A stretch of 61,785 bases of DNA from a virus: positions 1 through 61,785 of the IMG/VR virus record IMGVR_UViG_3300027816_000110; one strand, 5' to 3'. Below, piece after piece: positions 29,142 through 35,803 of this stretch (within the stretch, counting starts at the first letter, position 1; every line of letters starts with the position of its first letter). The translations under genes and the position numbers were made by a program. The notes under the pieces are model-generated. The model searched no databases, was not told where the DNA came from, and saw nothing but the letters and a program-made list of their open reading frames with translations.

Positions 29142-30262
29142 TTTCTCATTTCTTTTATTGGTAATAATAATTCTTCATAACCGCTTATGCTTTCTCCTAT
29201 GTATTCGTGGCAGTAAGAAGCTCTTTCTAATCTGTTAGATGCTTTTTTATCAGTATCTTCTTTTATAGTTCTTTTTTTACCATTATTTACTGTTGGTCTC
29301 CATTTATTACTTTTGTTAAAGTACACACCTAACGCTGGGTTTACTGTTTTTATAAAACAAAGACCTCCTTCATTTCTTATAATACCTCCTGCAAATTCAG
29401 ATAACTTAACGCCCAATCCCATTCCTTGAAAATCTGGCATGACAACTATTCTACTTATAGCAAAACCATTAGGGCAACCTTTCCTTGGTTGATTTATTAT
29501 AGCAATAATTGCAATAGGTTTGTTTTGCCATTCAAATAATAAAAACTTACAACTTTTATTTACTTCTTCTGTTAGATAATGATGTTTTTTGAAGAGGTTC
29601 CAAGTTTCAGATTCGACTCTACTAATTTGTAGTTCGATTTTTGGTCTGCCGTGCCTTCGATAGTCGCACCTTTCGAGTACGCCTCCTTTTTGCGGTGAAC
29701 AAGTCCAATCTGGTATTAACCATTCTAAAATATCATAATGACAAGATGCTAAAATAATCCTCTTGTTTTCTCTACGAATGTATTTTTGTAATGCAAAACT
29801 CATAGCTTTAGCAACATCTCTATCAACAACAGATGTATATTCATCTATTAGTATTACTTCACCATCCTTAGCAGATGCAACCAAGTAAGCTAATGTTGCC
29901 CTGTATTGTTCGCCATTGCTTAATGCATTAAATGGTCTTAACCAAGTTGGTACTGATGATAAACCCATTGAAGTTAAAACTAATGTAGCTTCTTTTGGCT
30001 CTAGCCAATTAAAGTTGCTTATTAATGGTTTATTGTAATCAAATTTAGATTGTTTTAACTCACCACATTTTTTCAAAATTGTAGTCTTTCCGCTACCACT
30101 ACTACCGAGTATAACACCTATATTCCAATCAAAAGTTTTTGCTTCTCCTAAACTCATAGGAATAGATACAGATGTTTCTTCTCTGTTCTGAATATCAAAT
30201 GATTCATATACATAGTCTGTATATTTATCATTAATTATTTTTGATTTAAGTTCTATTTTCAT
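29138..30262 (-). CDS. ABC-type ATPase fused to GNAT acyltransferase (COG2401-like), 374 aa
   Basis: The N-terminal half is an ABC ATPase: Walker A GSSGSGKT (53-60), ABC signature ALSNGEQYRA (113-122), Walker B VILIDEY (136-142), D-loop DRDVA, H-loop His near 175. The C-terminal half (about 205-374) is GNAT-like, with RIVVMPDFQGMGLGVKLSE matching the acetyl-CoA-binding loop. COG2401 has this architecture. Phage Mom, a GNAT-fold DNA-modifying enzyme, is a possible functional relative but the link is inference. The gene is more A/T-rich than its neighbours, suggesting recent acquisition. It overlaps the 125-aa gene by 17 nt. Confidence 0.88.
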   Translation of the reverse strand: MKIELKSKIINDKYTDYVYESFDIQNREETSVSIPMSLGEAKTFDWNIGVILGSSGSGKTTILKKCGELKQSKFDYNKPLISNFNWLEPKEATLVLTSMGLSSVPTWLRPFNALSNGEQYRATLAYLVASAKDGEVILIDEYTSVVDRDVAKAMSFALQKYIRRENKRIILASCHYDILEWLIPDWTCSPQKGGVLERCDYRRHGRPKIELQISRVESETWNLFKKHHYLTEEVNKSCKFLLFEWQNKPIAIIAIINQPRKGCPNGFAISRIVVMPDFQGMGLGVKLSEFAGGIIRNEGGLCFIKTVNPALGVYFNKSNKWRPTVNNGKKRTIKEDTDKKASNRLERASYCHEYIGESISGYEELLLPIKEMRK

Positions 30263-30623
30263 GTCTGTATTTGATTTCTTTTTTTAATAATTCAAGGTGC
30301 CATTCTGCACCACCATATTCAAGTATTGCTTGGATGTGATCATCTGTTAGATGTGCTATTGGTATCCATATCAGAGGTTGCTTGCCATCTATTCCTCGAC
30401 TACCTCGTGTTGCAAACTGACGTACAAGCTCAAAGTCATCATCGTCATTTATAGCATACGCATGTATCTTTTTCATGTCTTTTGCACCGTACCTTTGATA
30501 GTATGAACCGCCATCTACAAATGCTTCGTTTGGACATCCACACTTATTAAAGTCATGGACGTGTCTGCTTACTAATGTTTTTAAACACTGTAGGCATGTT
30601 GCTGAGTTATATACAATCGCCAC
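30246..30623 (-). CDS. Zinc-binding-like phage protein, 125 aa
   Basis: The N-terminus has CLQC (Cys10, Cys13), then RHVHDFNKCGC (His21, His23, Cys28, Cys30) and FVDGGSYYQRYG: a conserved phage pattern, probably a metal-binding knuckle. The rest is helical (DFELVRQFATRGSRG, then IQAILEYGGAEWHLELL). I recall this family in many phages without known function. Here it precedes and overlaps the ABC-GNAT gene, which may mean a functional pair. Confidence 0.82.
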   Translation of the reverse strand: MAIVYNSATCLQCLKTLVSRHVHDFNKCGCPNEAFVDGGSYYQRYGAKDMKKIHAYAINDDDDFELVRQFATRGSRGIDGKQPLIWIPIAHLTDDHIQAILEYGGAEWHLELLKKEIKYRHENRT

Positions 30624-30795
30624 TTTCTAATTCTTCTTTTATATCTAAATAATAATCTATATACAATAAGTTACATACACTTGACATAAGATCGACCGCT
30701 TCAATGGCCGACCGTCTGGCATATTCTGGACTCATGTCGTGACTGATATTTAAAAATCTTTCGTATATCTTTTTTGCTTCTTCTTTTGCTGTCAT
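30607..30795 (-). CDS. Hypothetical protein, 62 aa
   Basis: Starts MTAKEEAKKIYERFL, followed by RRSAIEAVDLMSSVC: two amphipathic helices, a common layout for small phage DNA-metabolism accessory proteins. No family is assigned. It ends inside the 125-aa gene start (17-nt overlap). Confidence 0.68.
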   Translation of the reverse strand: MTAKEEAKKIYERFLNISHDMSPEYARRSAIEAVDLMSSVCNLLYIDYYLDIKEELESGDCI

Positions 30796-30796
30796 G

Positions 30797-31102
30797 TTAT
30801 TTATTTTTATTTATTTCTCTTTTAGCATCATTAACTCTGTCCAACACAAAATCAAAATCATCAGTAATAACCATTCTTGTAAATCCAAAATCATCACCAA
30901 ATGGTAATTTTTTAATTGTTGCCTCAAAATGAAACCAAGTTGTCTCATCTAATGGCTCAGCTCCAATATAAAAAACAGCATCATCAAGATCTTTGTATGC
31001 CTCGCTTTTTTTAATTAGTTCATAAATGTTCATTGCAAATGATTTGTAATGGGGTTCTCCCATCATCTCAATTACTTCTTGTTCTGTTAGTTCTTGTTTC
31101 AT
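30797..31102 (-). CDS. Hypothetical acidic protein, 101 aa
   Basis: Acidic alpha/beta protein starting MKQELTEQEVIEMMGEP and containing GAEPLDETTWFHFEATIKK. No family is recognised. It is preceded by the 16-nt leader CCTTTAAATCAGAATA, which also occurs 130 nt upstream before the 39-aa gene. Confidence 0.7.
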   Translation of the reverse strand: MKQELTEQEVIEMMGEPHYKSFAMNIYELIKKSEAYKDLDDAVFYIGAEPLDETTWFHFEATIKKLPFGDDFGFTRMVITDDFDFVLDRVNDAKREINKNK

Positions 31103-31113
31103 CTTATTCTGAT

Positions 31114-31233
31114 TTAAAGGTTTTTATTTCTTTTTTTAAATAATTGGTAATACCAATAGTGAATTGCTATACAAAATCCTGAAACACTAATTGCTCCATA
31201 AACAATACAAAATCCAATATCTTCACTGCTCAT
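31114..31233 (-). CDS. Small membrane protein, 39 aa
   Basis: MSSEDIGFC then a hydrophobic stretch (IVYGAISVSGFCIAIHYW) and a basic Lys/Arg/Asn tail: a single membrane segment with a cytoplasmic basic end. The same 16-nt leader CCTTTAAATCAGAATA precedes its ATG as precedes the following gene. Function unknown. Confidence 0.6.
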   Translation of the reverse strand: MSSEDIGFCIVYGAISVSGFCIAIHYWYYQLFKKRNKNL

Positions 31234-31234
31234 T

Positions 31235-31438
31235 CTATTCTGATTTAAAGGTTAATTCATCTAATTTTATTTGGTACTCTTTACCATCTTTGAAGCCTTT
31301 TAGGTATTCTTCTGCCTTTTGACTTCTCTCTTTGGCTTTGGCTTGTTCAAATTTTACAATAAAACCTGAATGAACCCCTCCGAAATCTTTACACATTTCT
31401 TGAAATTCATTTTCCAACCATTCTACTGCTGTTTTCAT
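31235..31438 (-). CDS. Hypothetical protein, 67 aa
   Basis: Starts MKTAVEWLENEFQEMCKDF and is largely helical and charged; the C-terminal stretch (GKEYQIKLDELTF) is a short beta region. A similar 'AVEWLExE' N-terminus is common in phage small proteins of unknown role. The stop abuts the leader of the next gene. Confidence 0.7.
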   Translation of the reverse strand: MKTAVEWLENEFQEMCKDFGGVHSGFIVKFEQAKAKERSQKAEEYLKGFKDGKEYQIKLDELTFKSE

Positions 31439-31471
31439 AATTATTTTTATTTTATGTTTATTATACTTTAA

Positions 31472-31501
31472 TGTCCAGTTTATTGTGCAAAAAACTGGAC
31501 A
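31472..31501. other. 10-bp hairpin in intergenic space
   Basis: TGTCCAGTTT and AAACTGGACA form a perfect 10-bp stem around a 10-nt loop, between the 118-aa and 67-aa genes. No T-run follows on either strand, so it is not a standard terminator. It could be a regulatory hairpin, processing site or protein-binding palindrome. Confidence 0.65.
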
Positions 31502-31526
31502 AATATCAGTTTATAACCTGATGTTT

Positions 31527-31883
31527 TCATAACATTTGTTTTATTTTTTCAAGATATAGCGCAAGATCCATGGCCTCCTGCTTGGCATGTTCAACCCACT
31601 CCTTTATGGTTAAGTCATTACGATCTAAATTCGTATTGTACTTCGCCATCCCAACAGCCGATCGGTCTCTCAACTGACTGACCAGTGACTCGACAATACT
31701 ATCTGACTTTATAAATTCAGAATTGTTGTACCATCTGGTTGTCTGATTGCCAAGCTGATTGATACCTGTCAACCAACAGCCGTTATCTTTAGCGTCCTCA
31801 ACGCTCACTACCTCGTACTTGTCGAAGTAGCGCTTATCATCAATTAGCTTGATGATGTAAACTTTCTCTCCTTTTTTATACAT
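31527..31883 (-). CDS. Conserved phage protein with C-terminal RSAVGMAKY/WxxHAxxE region, 118 aa
   Basis: The start at 31883 (MYKKGEKVYIIKL) is preferred over 31922 because the longer version begins with a hydrophobic stretch unlike the family. Residues about 65-118 carry RSAVGMAKYNTNLDRNDL then WVEHAKQEAMDLALYLEK, seen in many phage proteins related to MazG-like or dATP/dGTP hydrolase-associated domains. The N-terminal half is a small beta domain. The nucleotide-metabolism role is plausible but not proven by sequence. Confidence 0.8.
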   Translation of the reverse strand: MYKKGEKVYIIKLIDDKRYFDKYEVVSVEDAKDNGCWLTGINQLGNQTTRWYNNSEFIKSDSIVESLVSQLRDRSAVGMAKYNTNLDRNDLTIKEWVEHAKQEAMDLALYLEKIKQML

Positions 31884-31997
31884 ATCTTTTGATTTAGAAA
31901 AAAAAAGACAGACTGGCCACACCCATCTGCCTAGAGTTTTTACCTATGTGGAGGCTAACCACAGAACCCTAACTGTTGTCCACCATGAACAAATTTG

Positions 31998-32135
31998 TTG
32001 TCAGGACAGGACTCGAACCTGTATTTGTAAGTGTTCATCAGTCAATATCCTCACTTACCGAAGTTGTGTACAAAATCCTTTGACCTCCGTGCGTCTACCA
32101 CGCCAGGGAAATCCCTAGCCTTCCGCCACCTGACT
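31998..32135 (-). tRNA. tRNA-like gene, Leu(CAA)-type, with oversized loops
   Basis: Minus strand. Acceptor arms AGTCAGG and CCTGACA pair over six positions (first pair A-A). The Leu-type D arm GCG...GGTAGACGC, anticodon region CGGAG-GTCAAAG and T arm ACAGG-TTCGAGT-CCTGT are all present. The gene is 138 nt, about 50 longer than a normal tRNA-Leu. About 20 extra nt lie in the D loop, including AGGGA-TT-TCCCT. A 14-nt insertion sits just after the anticodon, before CTTCG re-forms the stem. The variable arm is a 7-bp stem (GTAAGTG/CACTTAC) with an 18-nt loop. No CCA end is encoded (ACA follows). It could be an inactive relic, a tRNA with processed insertions, or a tRNA-mimicking RNA. Confidence 0.5.
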
Positions 32136-32198
32136 AACGCTGTCTTTCCAGCTGTCAGAGGGTTGAAGTAAGTCACTCCCACAATAGCATTTTAAATG

Positions 32199-32335
32199 TT
32201 CTCAAGAAGGGATTCGAACCCTTGCCGCATCCGTTTACCTGCATGACATACGTTGAAACTCCTACAGTTTTAATGATGGTCAAGCTCCCCATCTTTTAAG
32301 TCATATTTCGCCTTCGACCACTCAGCCACTTGAGA
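32199..32335 (-). tRNA. tRNA-like gene, class II, possible Leu(UAA), with ~47-nt insertion
   Basis: Minus strand. TCTCAAG/CTTGAGA is a perfect 7-bp acceptor (two further pairs possible outside). The D arm GCT-GAGTGGTCGAA-GGC and T arm AAGGG-TTCGAAT-CCCTT are canonical. The anticodon stem can be read as TATGA/TCATG around CTTAAAA (anticodon UAA), but about 47 nt are inserted 3' of the anticodon. They hold two hairpins: GATGG/CCATC and AAACT/AGTTT. The gene is 137 nt, almost the same as the neighbouring tRNA-like gene. The insertion is far too short for a group I intron. Identity is uncertain. Confidence 0.48.
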
Positions 32336-32349
32336 ACCTTACCATTTAG

Positions 32350-32550
32350 TAAGTTACTAGTTGGTAACCCCTAGCAGTGTCTATTGATCAGATAGTCTTA
32401 CTAGGGGGTTGTATCAGTTATAAGGACACGTCCAATTTCCCGATACAGATAAGGCCATCTAAGTGAGCTGATCTTACGGTAAGCTCGATGGCACTGGGCC
32501 TGTGGATATCTCACCACAGGGGGGCGTGTAGCAGGCTCCGCTCCCTGCTC
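32350..32550 (-). ncRNA. Candidate structured RNA with six consecutive hairpins
   Basis: No open frame on the coding strand. Successive complementary segments (plus-strand coordinates): GTTAC/GTAAC (32353-32368); AACCCCTAG with CTAGGGGGTT (32366-32410), enclosing CTAT/ATAG; TGTATC/GATACA (32410-32447), enclosing GGAC/GTCC; GCCATC/GATGGC (32454-32492), enclosing GAGCT/AGCTC; CCTGTGG/CCACAGG (32499-32520); GCAGG/CCTGC (32531-32548). It lies upstream of two tRNA-like genes in the minus transcript and downstream of the SSB-like gene. Large phage RNAs near tRNA genes, such as GOLLD and ROOL, are known, but I cannot assign this one to a family. Confidence 0.55.
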
Positions 32551-32569
32551 GGCACTTTTACTTAAGCGT

Positions 32570-32899
32570 TTAAAAAGGTAATGCGTCCTCTTGCTTTGGC
32601 TCTTGCTTAGGAGCCTCTCCCTCAATCTTCCAACCTTGTAAGGTGTTGAAGTACTTAACGTCACCTGCTGGCGATGTCCACTCACGACCTTTCAGATTAA
32701 AAGATAGCTCTATCTCTTGGCCTTCCATCACGTTGTCAAGTAAGCTGGTCTTGTCTTGCGTAAACTCAAAACTAACGTACTGCGGATAGTTGGCATCACT
32801 GTTGTCAACCATCACAAGTTCGCGCTTTGAGAACTTCTCGCTCACAATCATCGTTTGTCCTACCTTGTGGACAACTCCCTTCATTTTAAAACTACTCAT
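32570..32899 (-). CDS. SSB-like protein (DUF3127 type), 109 aa
   Basis: OB-fold-like beta protein matching the DUF3127 pattern of Bacteroidota and their phages: MSSFKMKGVVHKVGQTMIV at the start, then FEFTQDKTSLLDNVMEGQE, ELSFNLKGREWTSPAG and YFNTLQGWKI, with an acidic tail ending DALPF. The terminal acidic-PF tail is typical of single-stranded DNA-binding proteins that recruit partners. It is part of the recombination set with the downstream-transcribed exonuclease. Confidence 0.88.
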   Translation of the reverse strand: MSSFKMKGVVHKVGQTMIVSEKFSKRELVMVDNSDANYPQYVSFEFTQDKTSLLDNVMEGQEIELSFNLKGREWTSPAGDVKYFNTLQGWKIEGEAPKQEPKQEDALPF

Positions 32900-32902
32900 A
32901 CT

Positions 32903-33145
32903 TTATTTGATTTTAATTAATAATTTTAACAGAGCCACTATCTCTGCCCTCGTCCTCACCGTCGTTAAGACCACACTCTGATCGGGCCCTATTCTCTCCA
33001 TGTCTTGATTTACGAATATCACAGCGTTGTCATCGACCTGTAAGTCGATCGTTATGCTTAGTGTTGGCTCGTATTTAAACTCGTATCTATCGCCTGTTAG
33101 CTCAGTGAAGCCTTGCTCTAGTAACCATTCTCTTGTTATATCCAT
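32903..33145 (-). CDS. Hypothetical protein, 80 aa
   Basis: Starts MDITREWLLEQGFTELTGD, then RYEFKYEP beta strands and an acidic VNQDMERIGPDQSV segment, ending in a Leu/Lys-rich helix. No family is assigned. It sits between the SSB-like and exonuclease genes, overlapping the latter by 10 nt. Confidence 0.72.
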   Translation of the reverse strand: MDITREWLLEQGFTELTGDRYEFKYEPTLSITIDLQVDDNAVIFVNQDMERIGPDQSVVLTTVRTRAEIVALLKLLIKIK

Positions 33146-33876
33146 CTCTGTCTGTATTTGTTAGCGTATTCAATAGCGATGTCTAACCGCTCGTCTATCT
33201 TTTTTATGTCGTCATCTGTTAGCTCAACTGGCACGATGATTTGTCTTAGGTTGTCAGAAAGGTCGTCCATGTAGTGAAGGCTGTCGTCCTCACTCTCTGG
33301 TATCAACTCCTCTGGAGTGTTTACCAACATGTAGGCTATACGACCGTATCTCCAATGCGTACCCGTTTGTTTTGTCAACATAAATAGGTACAACTTTACC
33401 TGCCACTCGTACTGAGAGTTACGTGCTTTCTCAATGGTCTTAGGAAATGTCTTCTTAGACCAAGGGGACTTTATGTCTATAACTACCTTTGTGTCCTCGT
33501 TTGCAATGTCAGGATGACCTGTTAGTATGCCCTTGTAAGATAGACTCATCTCAGACTTAACGTGGCTCGTGAAGTTTAAGCGGTTGTATAGGTCTATAGA
33601 TATAGGCTCTACCATATTACCCTTTGTCGTATCACGACTACTGAACGATGGCTTGTAACCCCATAGCTCCTGCTCAACCGCCTCCTCGATTAAGGTCTTA
33701 GCTCCAGCAGACAGCTCGTATGGAGCGTCACGCTTTGCCATCAACTCATCACGTAGTATAGCCTGCTTCTCAGTTAACTTTATCTTTGCAAGTAGACCGT
33801 CCAATGTCTCCTGTTGCTTGGCTGTAATGCCAGCATCCCCTAAAAACAGGGGATACGCTGTTGAACACCTAAACAT
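33136..33876 (-). CDS. PD-(D/E)XK exonuclease (YqaJ/RecB-like), 246 aa
   Basis: Catalytic core visible: E90 in KGNMVE, D123 in ILTGHPDI, D134-x-K136 in VVIDIKSP and Q159 in YEWQVKLYLFML. The N-terminal 60 residues are helical, possibly substrate-binding. This family includes lambda-type exonucleases that resect double-stranded ends for recombination or annealing. It lies next to the SSB-like gene and a 157-aa partner, forming a compact recombination module. The TAG/ATG junctions overlap. Confidence 0.9.
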   Translation of the reverse strand: MFRCSTAYPLFLGDAGITAKQQETLDGLLAKIKLTEKQAILRDELMAKRDAPYELSAGAKTLIEEAVEQELWGYKPSFSSRDTTKGNMVEPISIDLYNRLNFTSHVKSEMSLSYKGILTGHPDIANEDTKVVIDIKSPWSKKTFPKTIEKARNSQYEWQVKLYLFMLTKQTGTHWRYGRIAYMLVNTPEELIPESEDDSLHYMDDLSDNLRQIIVPVELTDDDIKKIDERLDIAIEYANKYRQRWI

Positions 33877-34342
33877 CTTGCAAAGCTTTTAATTGTTCGG
33901 CAGTTAGGCTGTACTGCTTTTGTATCTTCTCTATAGACGTAGAGCCAGCCTTTACTGCATTGACAGCACTCTCAAGCTTGTCGTCTGGCAGTTGAGGTAG
34001 CTTAGGCAATGGACGTGTGCTGAATCTCAGCGCGTCGACCATGCCTTGAGGACTCTTTACCTTCTCAGTGCCTAACACTATCTGCTTGTTGAGGTAGTCG
34101 TTGTGATCAAATGAATTGAAGAATGTCTCAAGCCTTTTGAAGTTCGATCGGTTGCAGACCATCGGCTTGTCAAACTCTTTTAGCTTAACAAACACCTTGT
34201 CCTCTTTACCCATCTCACCAACAAATGTGTCTTGGTATATCTTGTCAATTGTTACTAATTTCGGCTCGTACTTGCCGTTAACCTCTAAGTCCCATGCTCC
34301 GAGGTACTTGTTGTCTTTCATTAAATTTCTCCAGTGTGCCAT
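33869..34342 (-). CDS. Putative recombination-module protein, 157 aa
   Basis: The start at 34342 (MAHWRNLMKDNKYLGAWDL) is chosen because a minus-strand TAAATTTG promoter lies 9 nt upstream; the longer start would lie at the transcript end. The core KYEPKLVTIDKIYQDTFVGE and FKRLETFF segments match a phage family that precedes the PD-(D/E)XK exonuclease, as I recall. Possibly OB-fold DNA-binding. The C-terminal helical tail (SLTAEQLKALQDV) looks like a tether. Function unknown. Confidence 0.78.
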   Translation of the reverse strand: MAHWRNLMKDNKYLGAWDLEVNGKYEPKLVTIDKIYQDTFVGEMGKEDKVFVKLKEFDKPMVCNRSNFKRLETFFNSFDHNDYLNKQIVLGTEKVKSPQGMVDALRFSTRPLPKLPQLPDDKLESAVNAVKAGSTSIEKIQKQYSLTAEQLKALQDV

Positions 34343-34346
34343 AATT

Positions 34347-34727
34347 TTATACAAATTTATTTAACTTTTGTTTATAATCCAACAGTTTGTCGGAATATTT
34401 TTTTATTCGCTTATCTATTGACTCTTTGTCATCAGTGTACTTTATGCAGTGATGTAGCCAGTCAATACGCTCCTCAATGGCGTCTATGTTTACCTTTAGA
34501 CAGCCTACATACCAACCATACTCAGTGAAGTAGTACTCTTGTATATCGTTAATCAGCCTGTACTTCTCGCTGTTTGTCATGGTGTCGTGTATGACGATGC
34601 GACCATCCGACTCAAAGCGCTCTATCTTTACACCCATGTCAAGATACCATCTTGATGTTGGGTTGTCTTCGTCACCTATCCAAAATAGCGAGACGGTTCT
34701 CTCTAGTTCATCCCAAGCCTTAATCAT
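34347..34727 (-). CDS. Hypothetical protein, 126 aa
   Basis: Mixed alpha/beta protein starting MIKAWDELERTVSLFWIGDE, with IERFESDGRIVIHDTMTN in the middle and a Lys-rich coiled-coil C-terminus (KRIKKYSDKLLDYKQKLN). No family is recognised. Its 3' end contains the promoter for the exonuclease operon. Confidence 0.7.
   Translation of the reverse strand: MIKAWDELERTVSLFWIGDEDNPTSRWYLDMGVKIERFESDGRIVIHDTMTNSEKYRLINDIQEYYFTEYGWYVGCLKVNIDAIEERIDWLHHCIKYTDDKESIDKRIKKYSDKLLDYKQKLNKFV
34352..34359 (-). promoter_or_regulatory. Minus-strand promoter (TAAATTTG) for the recombination module
   Basis: Plus-strand CAAATTTA reads TAAATTTG on the minus strand. A TTG triplet lies about 20 nt upstream, fitting -33/-7 spacing. 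The ATG at 34342 follows 9 nt later. It overlaps the end of the 126-aa gene. Confidence 0.58.
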
Positions 34728-35098
34728 GGTAAGTATCCGTAGTTTAGTCCATTAACTCTAAAGTAGAATGTCTCCTCTCGTTTGTGATGAAACAAGTAGA
34801 TGTCGTAGTTACCTTTCTCGTTCTCAACAACAGCCATAGTATTTACGTCAGTTGATGACTCCCAACTCTGAAAGAAAGGTACAGGACTCTTTGAGTTGAA
34901 TATCATCGTGTCCAAGATGTAGTTATGGTTTGTTAGAACGATTGTAATCATTGAACGTATACGTCTTCTTGAAAAGTCTTTTAGAACAAGAGTGTGCTCG
35001 TTAACCTTCTTGAAGTCTCTTTTAGGTACCGACCATTGCGCATCGGCAACGAACGGCGCGGTCATCATAGCGACCGTCAAAATAATCGATTTAAACAT
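34724..35098 (-). CDS. Predicted secreted or periplasmic small protein, 124 aa
   Basis: MFKSIILTVAMMTAPFVADAQW is a clear signal peptide: Lys, a hydrophobic core, and an A-D-A cleavage site before Gln21. The mature part is beta-rich with basic RRRIRSM and KREETFYFRV segments. An exported protein inside a replication/early operon is unusual. It could act on the host envelope (superinfection exclusion or receptor masking), but no family is recognised. It overlaps both neighbours. Confidence 0.78.
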   Translation of the reverse strand: MFKSIILTVAMMTAPFVADAQWSVPKRDFKKVNEHTLVLKDFSRRRIRSMITIVLTNHNYILDTMIFNSKSPVPFFQSWESSTDVNTMAVVENEKGNYDIYLFHHKREETFYFRVNGLNYGYLP

Positions 35099-35178
35099 AA
35101 GATTAAAGTTATAAGTAAAACAAATGAAGCAGAATATAGTACTGCTAAGAATAAAATTAATTTGATGATATTTCCCAT
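35077..35178 (-). CDS. Small membrane protein, 33 aa
   Basis: MGNIIKLILFLAVLYSASFV then LLITLILCLNRLF: a short N-terminus, one strong membrane helix and a basic end. It overlaps both neighbours by 22 nt. Possibly a partner of the exported 124-aa protein; function unknown. Confidence 0.5.
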   Translation of the reverse strand: MGNIIKLILFLAVLYSASFVLLITLILCLNRLF

Positions 35179-35327
35179 GGTATTATAGGTATTTGGACAA
35201 CCGATTCTTCATAACTTATTATGACTACGCCAAGCATAGCTGACATCATCTCTATCGTCTCGTCTATGTTGCTCGTCGTTACCTTTATAACGTCATTGGT
35301 ATCGGTTGTTACGTTATATGTTTTCAT
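35157..35327 (-). CDS. Hypothetical protein, 56 aa
   Basis: Starts MKTYNVTTDTNDVIKVTT. Beta-rich with a hydrophobic MLGVVIISYE segment, ending IIPWEISSN. It overlaps the small membrane protein gene by 22 nt and the upstream 26-aa frame by 14 nt. Unknown family. Confidence 0.6.
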   Translation of the reverse strand: MKTYNVTTDTNDVIKVTTSNIDETIEMMSAMLGVVIISYEESVVQIPIIPWEISSN

Positions 35328-35394
35328 TTTTTGCTTTTATTACTTGCATGTATAACTCCCAATTGAAGTTAGTCCACCACTGATAGTTCTTCAT
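35314..35394 (-). CDS. Possible very small protein, 26 aa
   Basis: MKNYQWWTNFNWELYMQVIK and a Lys/Asn tail. Unusually Trp-rich. It bridges the 40-nt gap between two genes and overlaps both (14 and 26 nt). It may be real or a chance frame. Confidence 0.35.
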   Translation of the reverse strand: MKNYQWWTNFNWELYMQVIKAKNENI

Positions 35395-35599
35395 CCTTTA
35401 TCTTTTTTATGGTTGCACATATCTCATAGTACTCAAGGTCTAACGCACACTCAGATAGCTCGTTTAACATCTGAATAAAGCTCTCTCTCTGCCTTGAGTC
35501 ATAAGCTGACAACAGAACGTCATGCCTGTCGATTGGAGTCATCTCCCTTAACCTCTCCATGGTGTCCATGAAGATGTCTTTAAAAATTTGTTCTAGCAT
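35369..35599 (-). CDS. Hypothetical helical protein, 76 aa
   Basis: Acidic, all-helical protein starting MLEQIFKDIFMDTMERLREM and containing SYDSRQRESFIQML-like helices. No family is recognised. It overlaps the 69-aa gene by 7 nt. Confidence 0.7.
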   Translation of the reverse strand: MLEQIFKDIFMDTMERLREMTPIDRHDVLLSAYDSRQRESFIQMLNELSECALDLEYYEICATIKKIKDEELSVVD

Positions 35600-35802
35600 A
35601 GTATGATTTTTACATTAGTAAATTTAATTATTATTTCGCCAGTTAGGTTGTCTATCTCAGACCGATGGGCATATCGTTTGACCAATTGGCTGTCGTACTT
35701 GGTGCGTAGTATTAAACGACCTCCAAGTATTTTGGGATTAGGTTTGAACTCTATGTGACTCAGACCTAAATTCTCGATTGTAAATTTTATTAGTTCGTTC
35801 AT
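35593..35802 (-). CDS. Hypothetical protein, 69 aa
   Basis: Starts MNELIKFTIENLGLSHIEF, then basic beta strands (LGGRLILRTKYD, KRYAHRSEID) and a hydrophobic end. Its ATG lies immediately downstream of the repeat-rich non-coding tract at 35804-36063, so that tract contains its promoter or leader. Function unknown. Confidence 0.68.
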   Translation of the reverse strand: MNELIKFTIENLGLSHIEFKPNPKILGGRLILRTKYDSQLVKRYAHRSEIDNLTGEIIIKFTNVKIILC

Positions 35803-35803
35803 A

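Noticed and set aside
31998-32135. CUGAUGA inside the Leu-type tRNA-like gene as another hammerhead
   Set aside because: The box is followed by ACACTTACAAAT and no GAAA; no stem II or III could be formed around it.
31998-32335. Group I introns in the tRNA-like genes
   Set aside because: The insertions are about 14-50 nt; group I introns need roughly 200 nt or more and the P/Q/R/S core elements.
32401-32685. Minus-strand frame of 94 aa over the structured RNA
   Set aside because: It overlaps the SSB-like gene by over 100 nt on the same strand in another frame, and its Arg/Pro/Ser-rich translation fits a non-coding structured tract.
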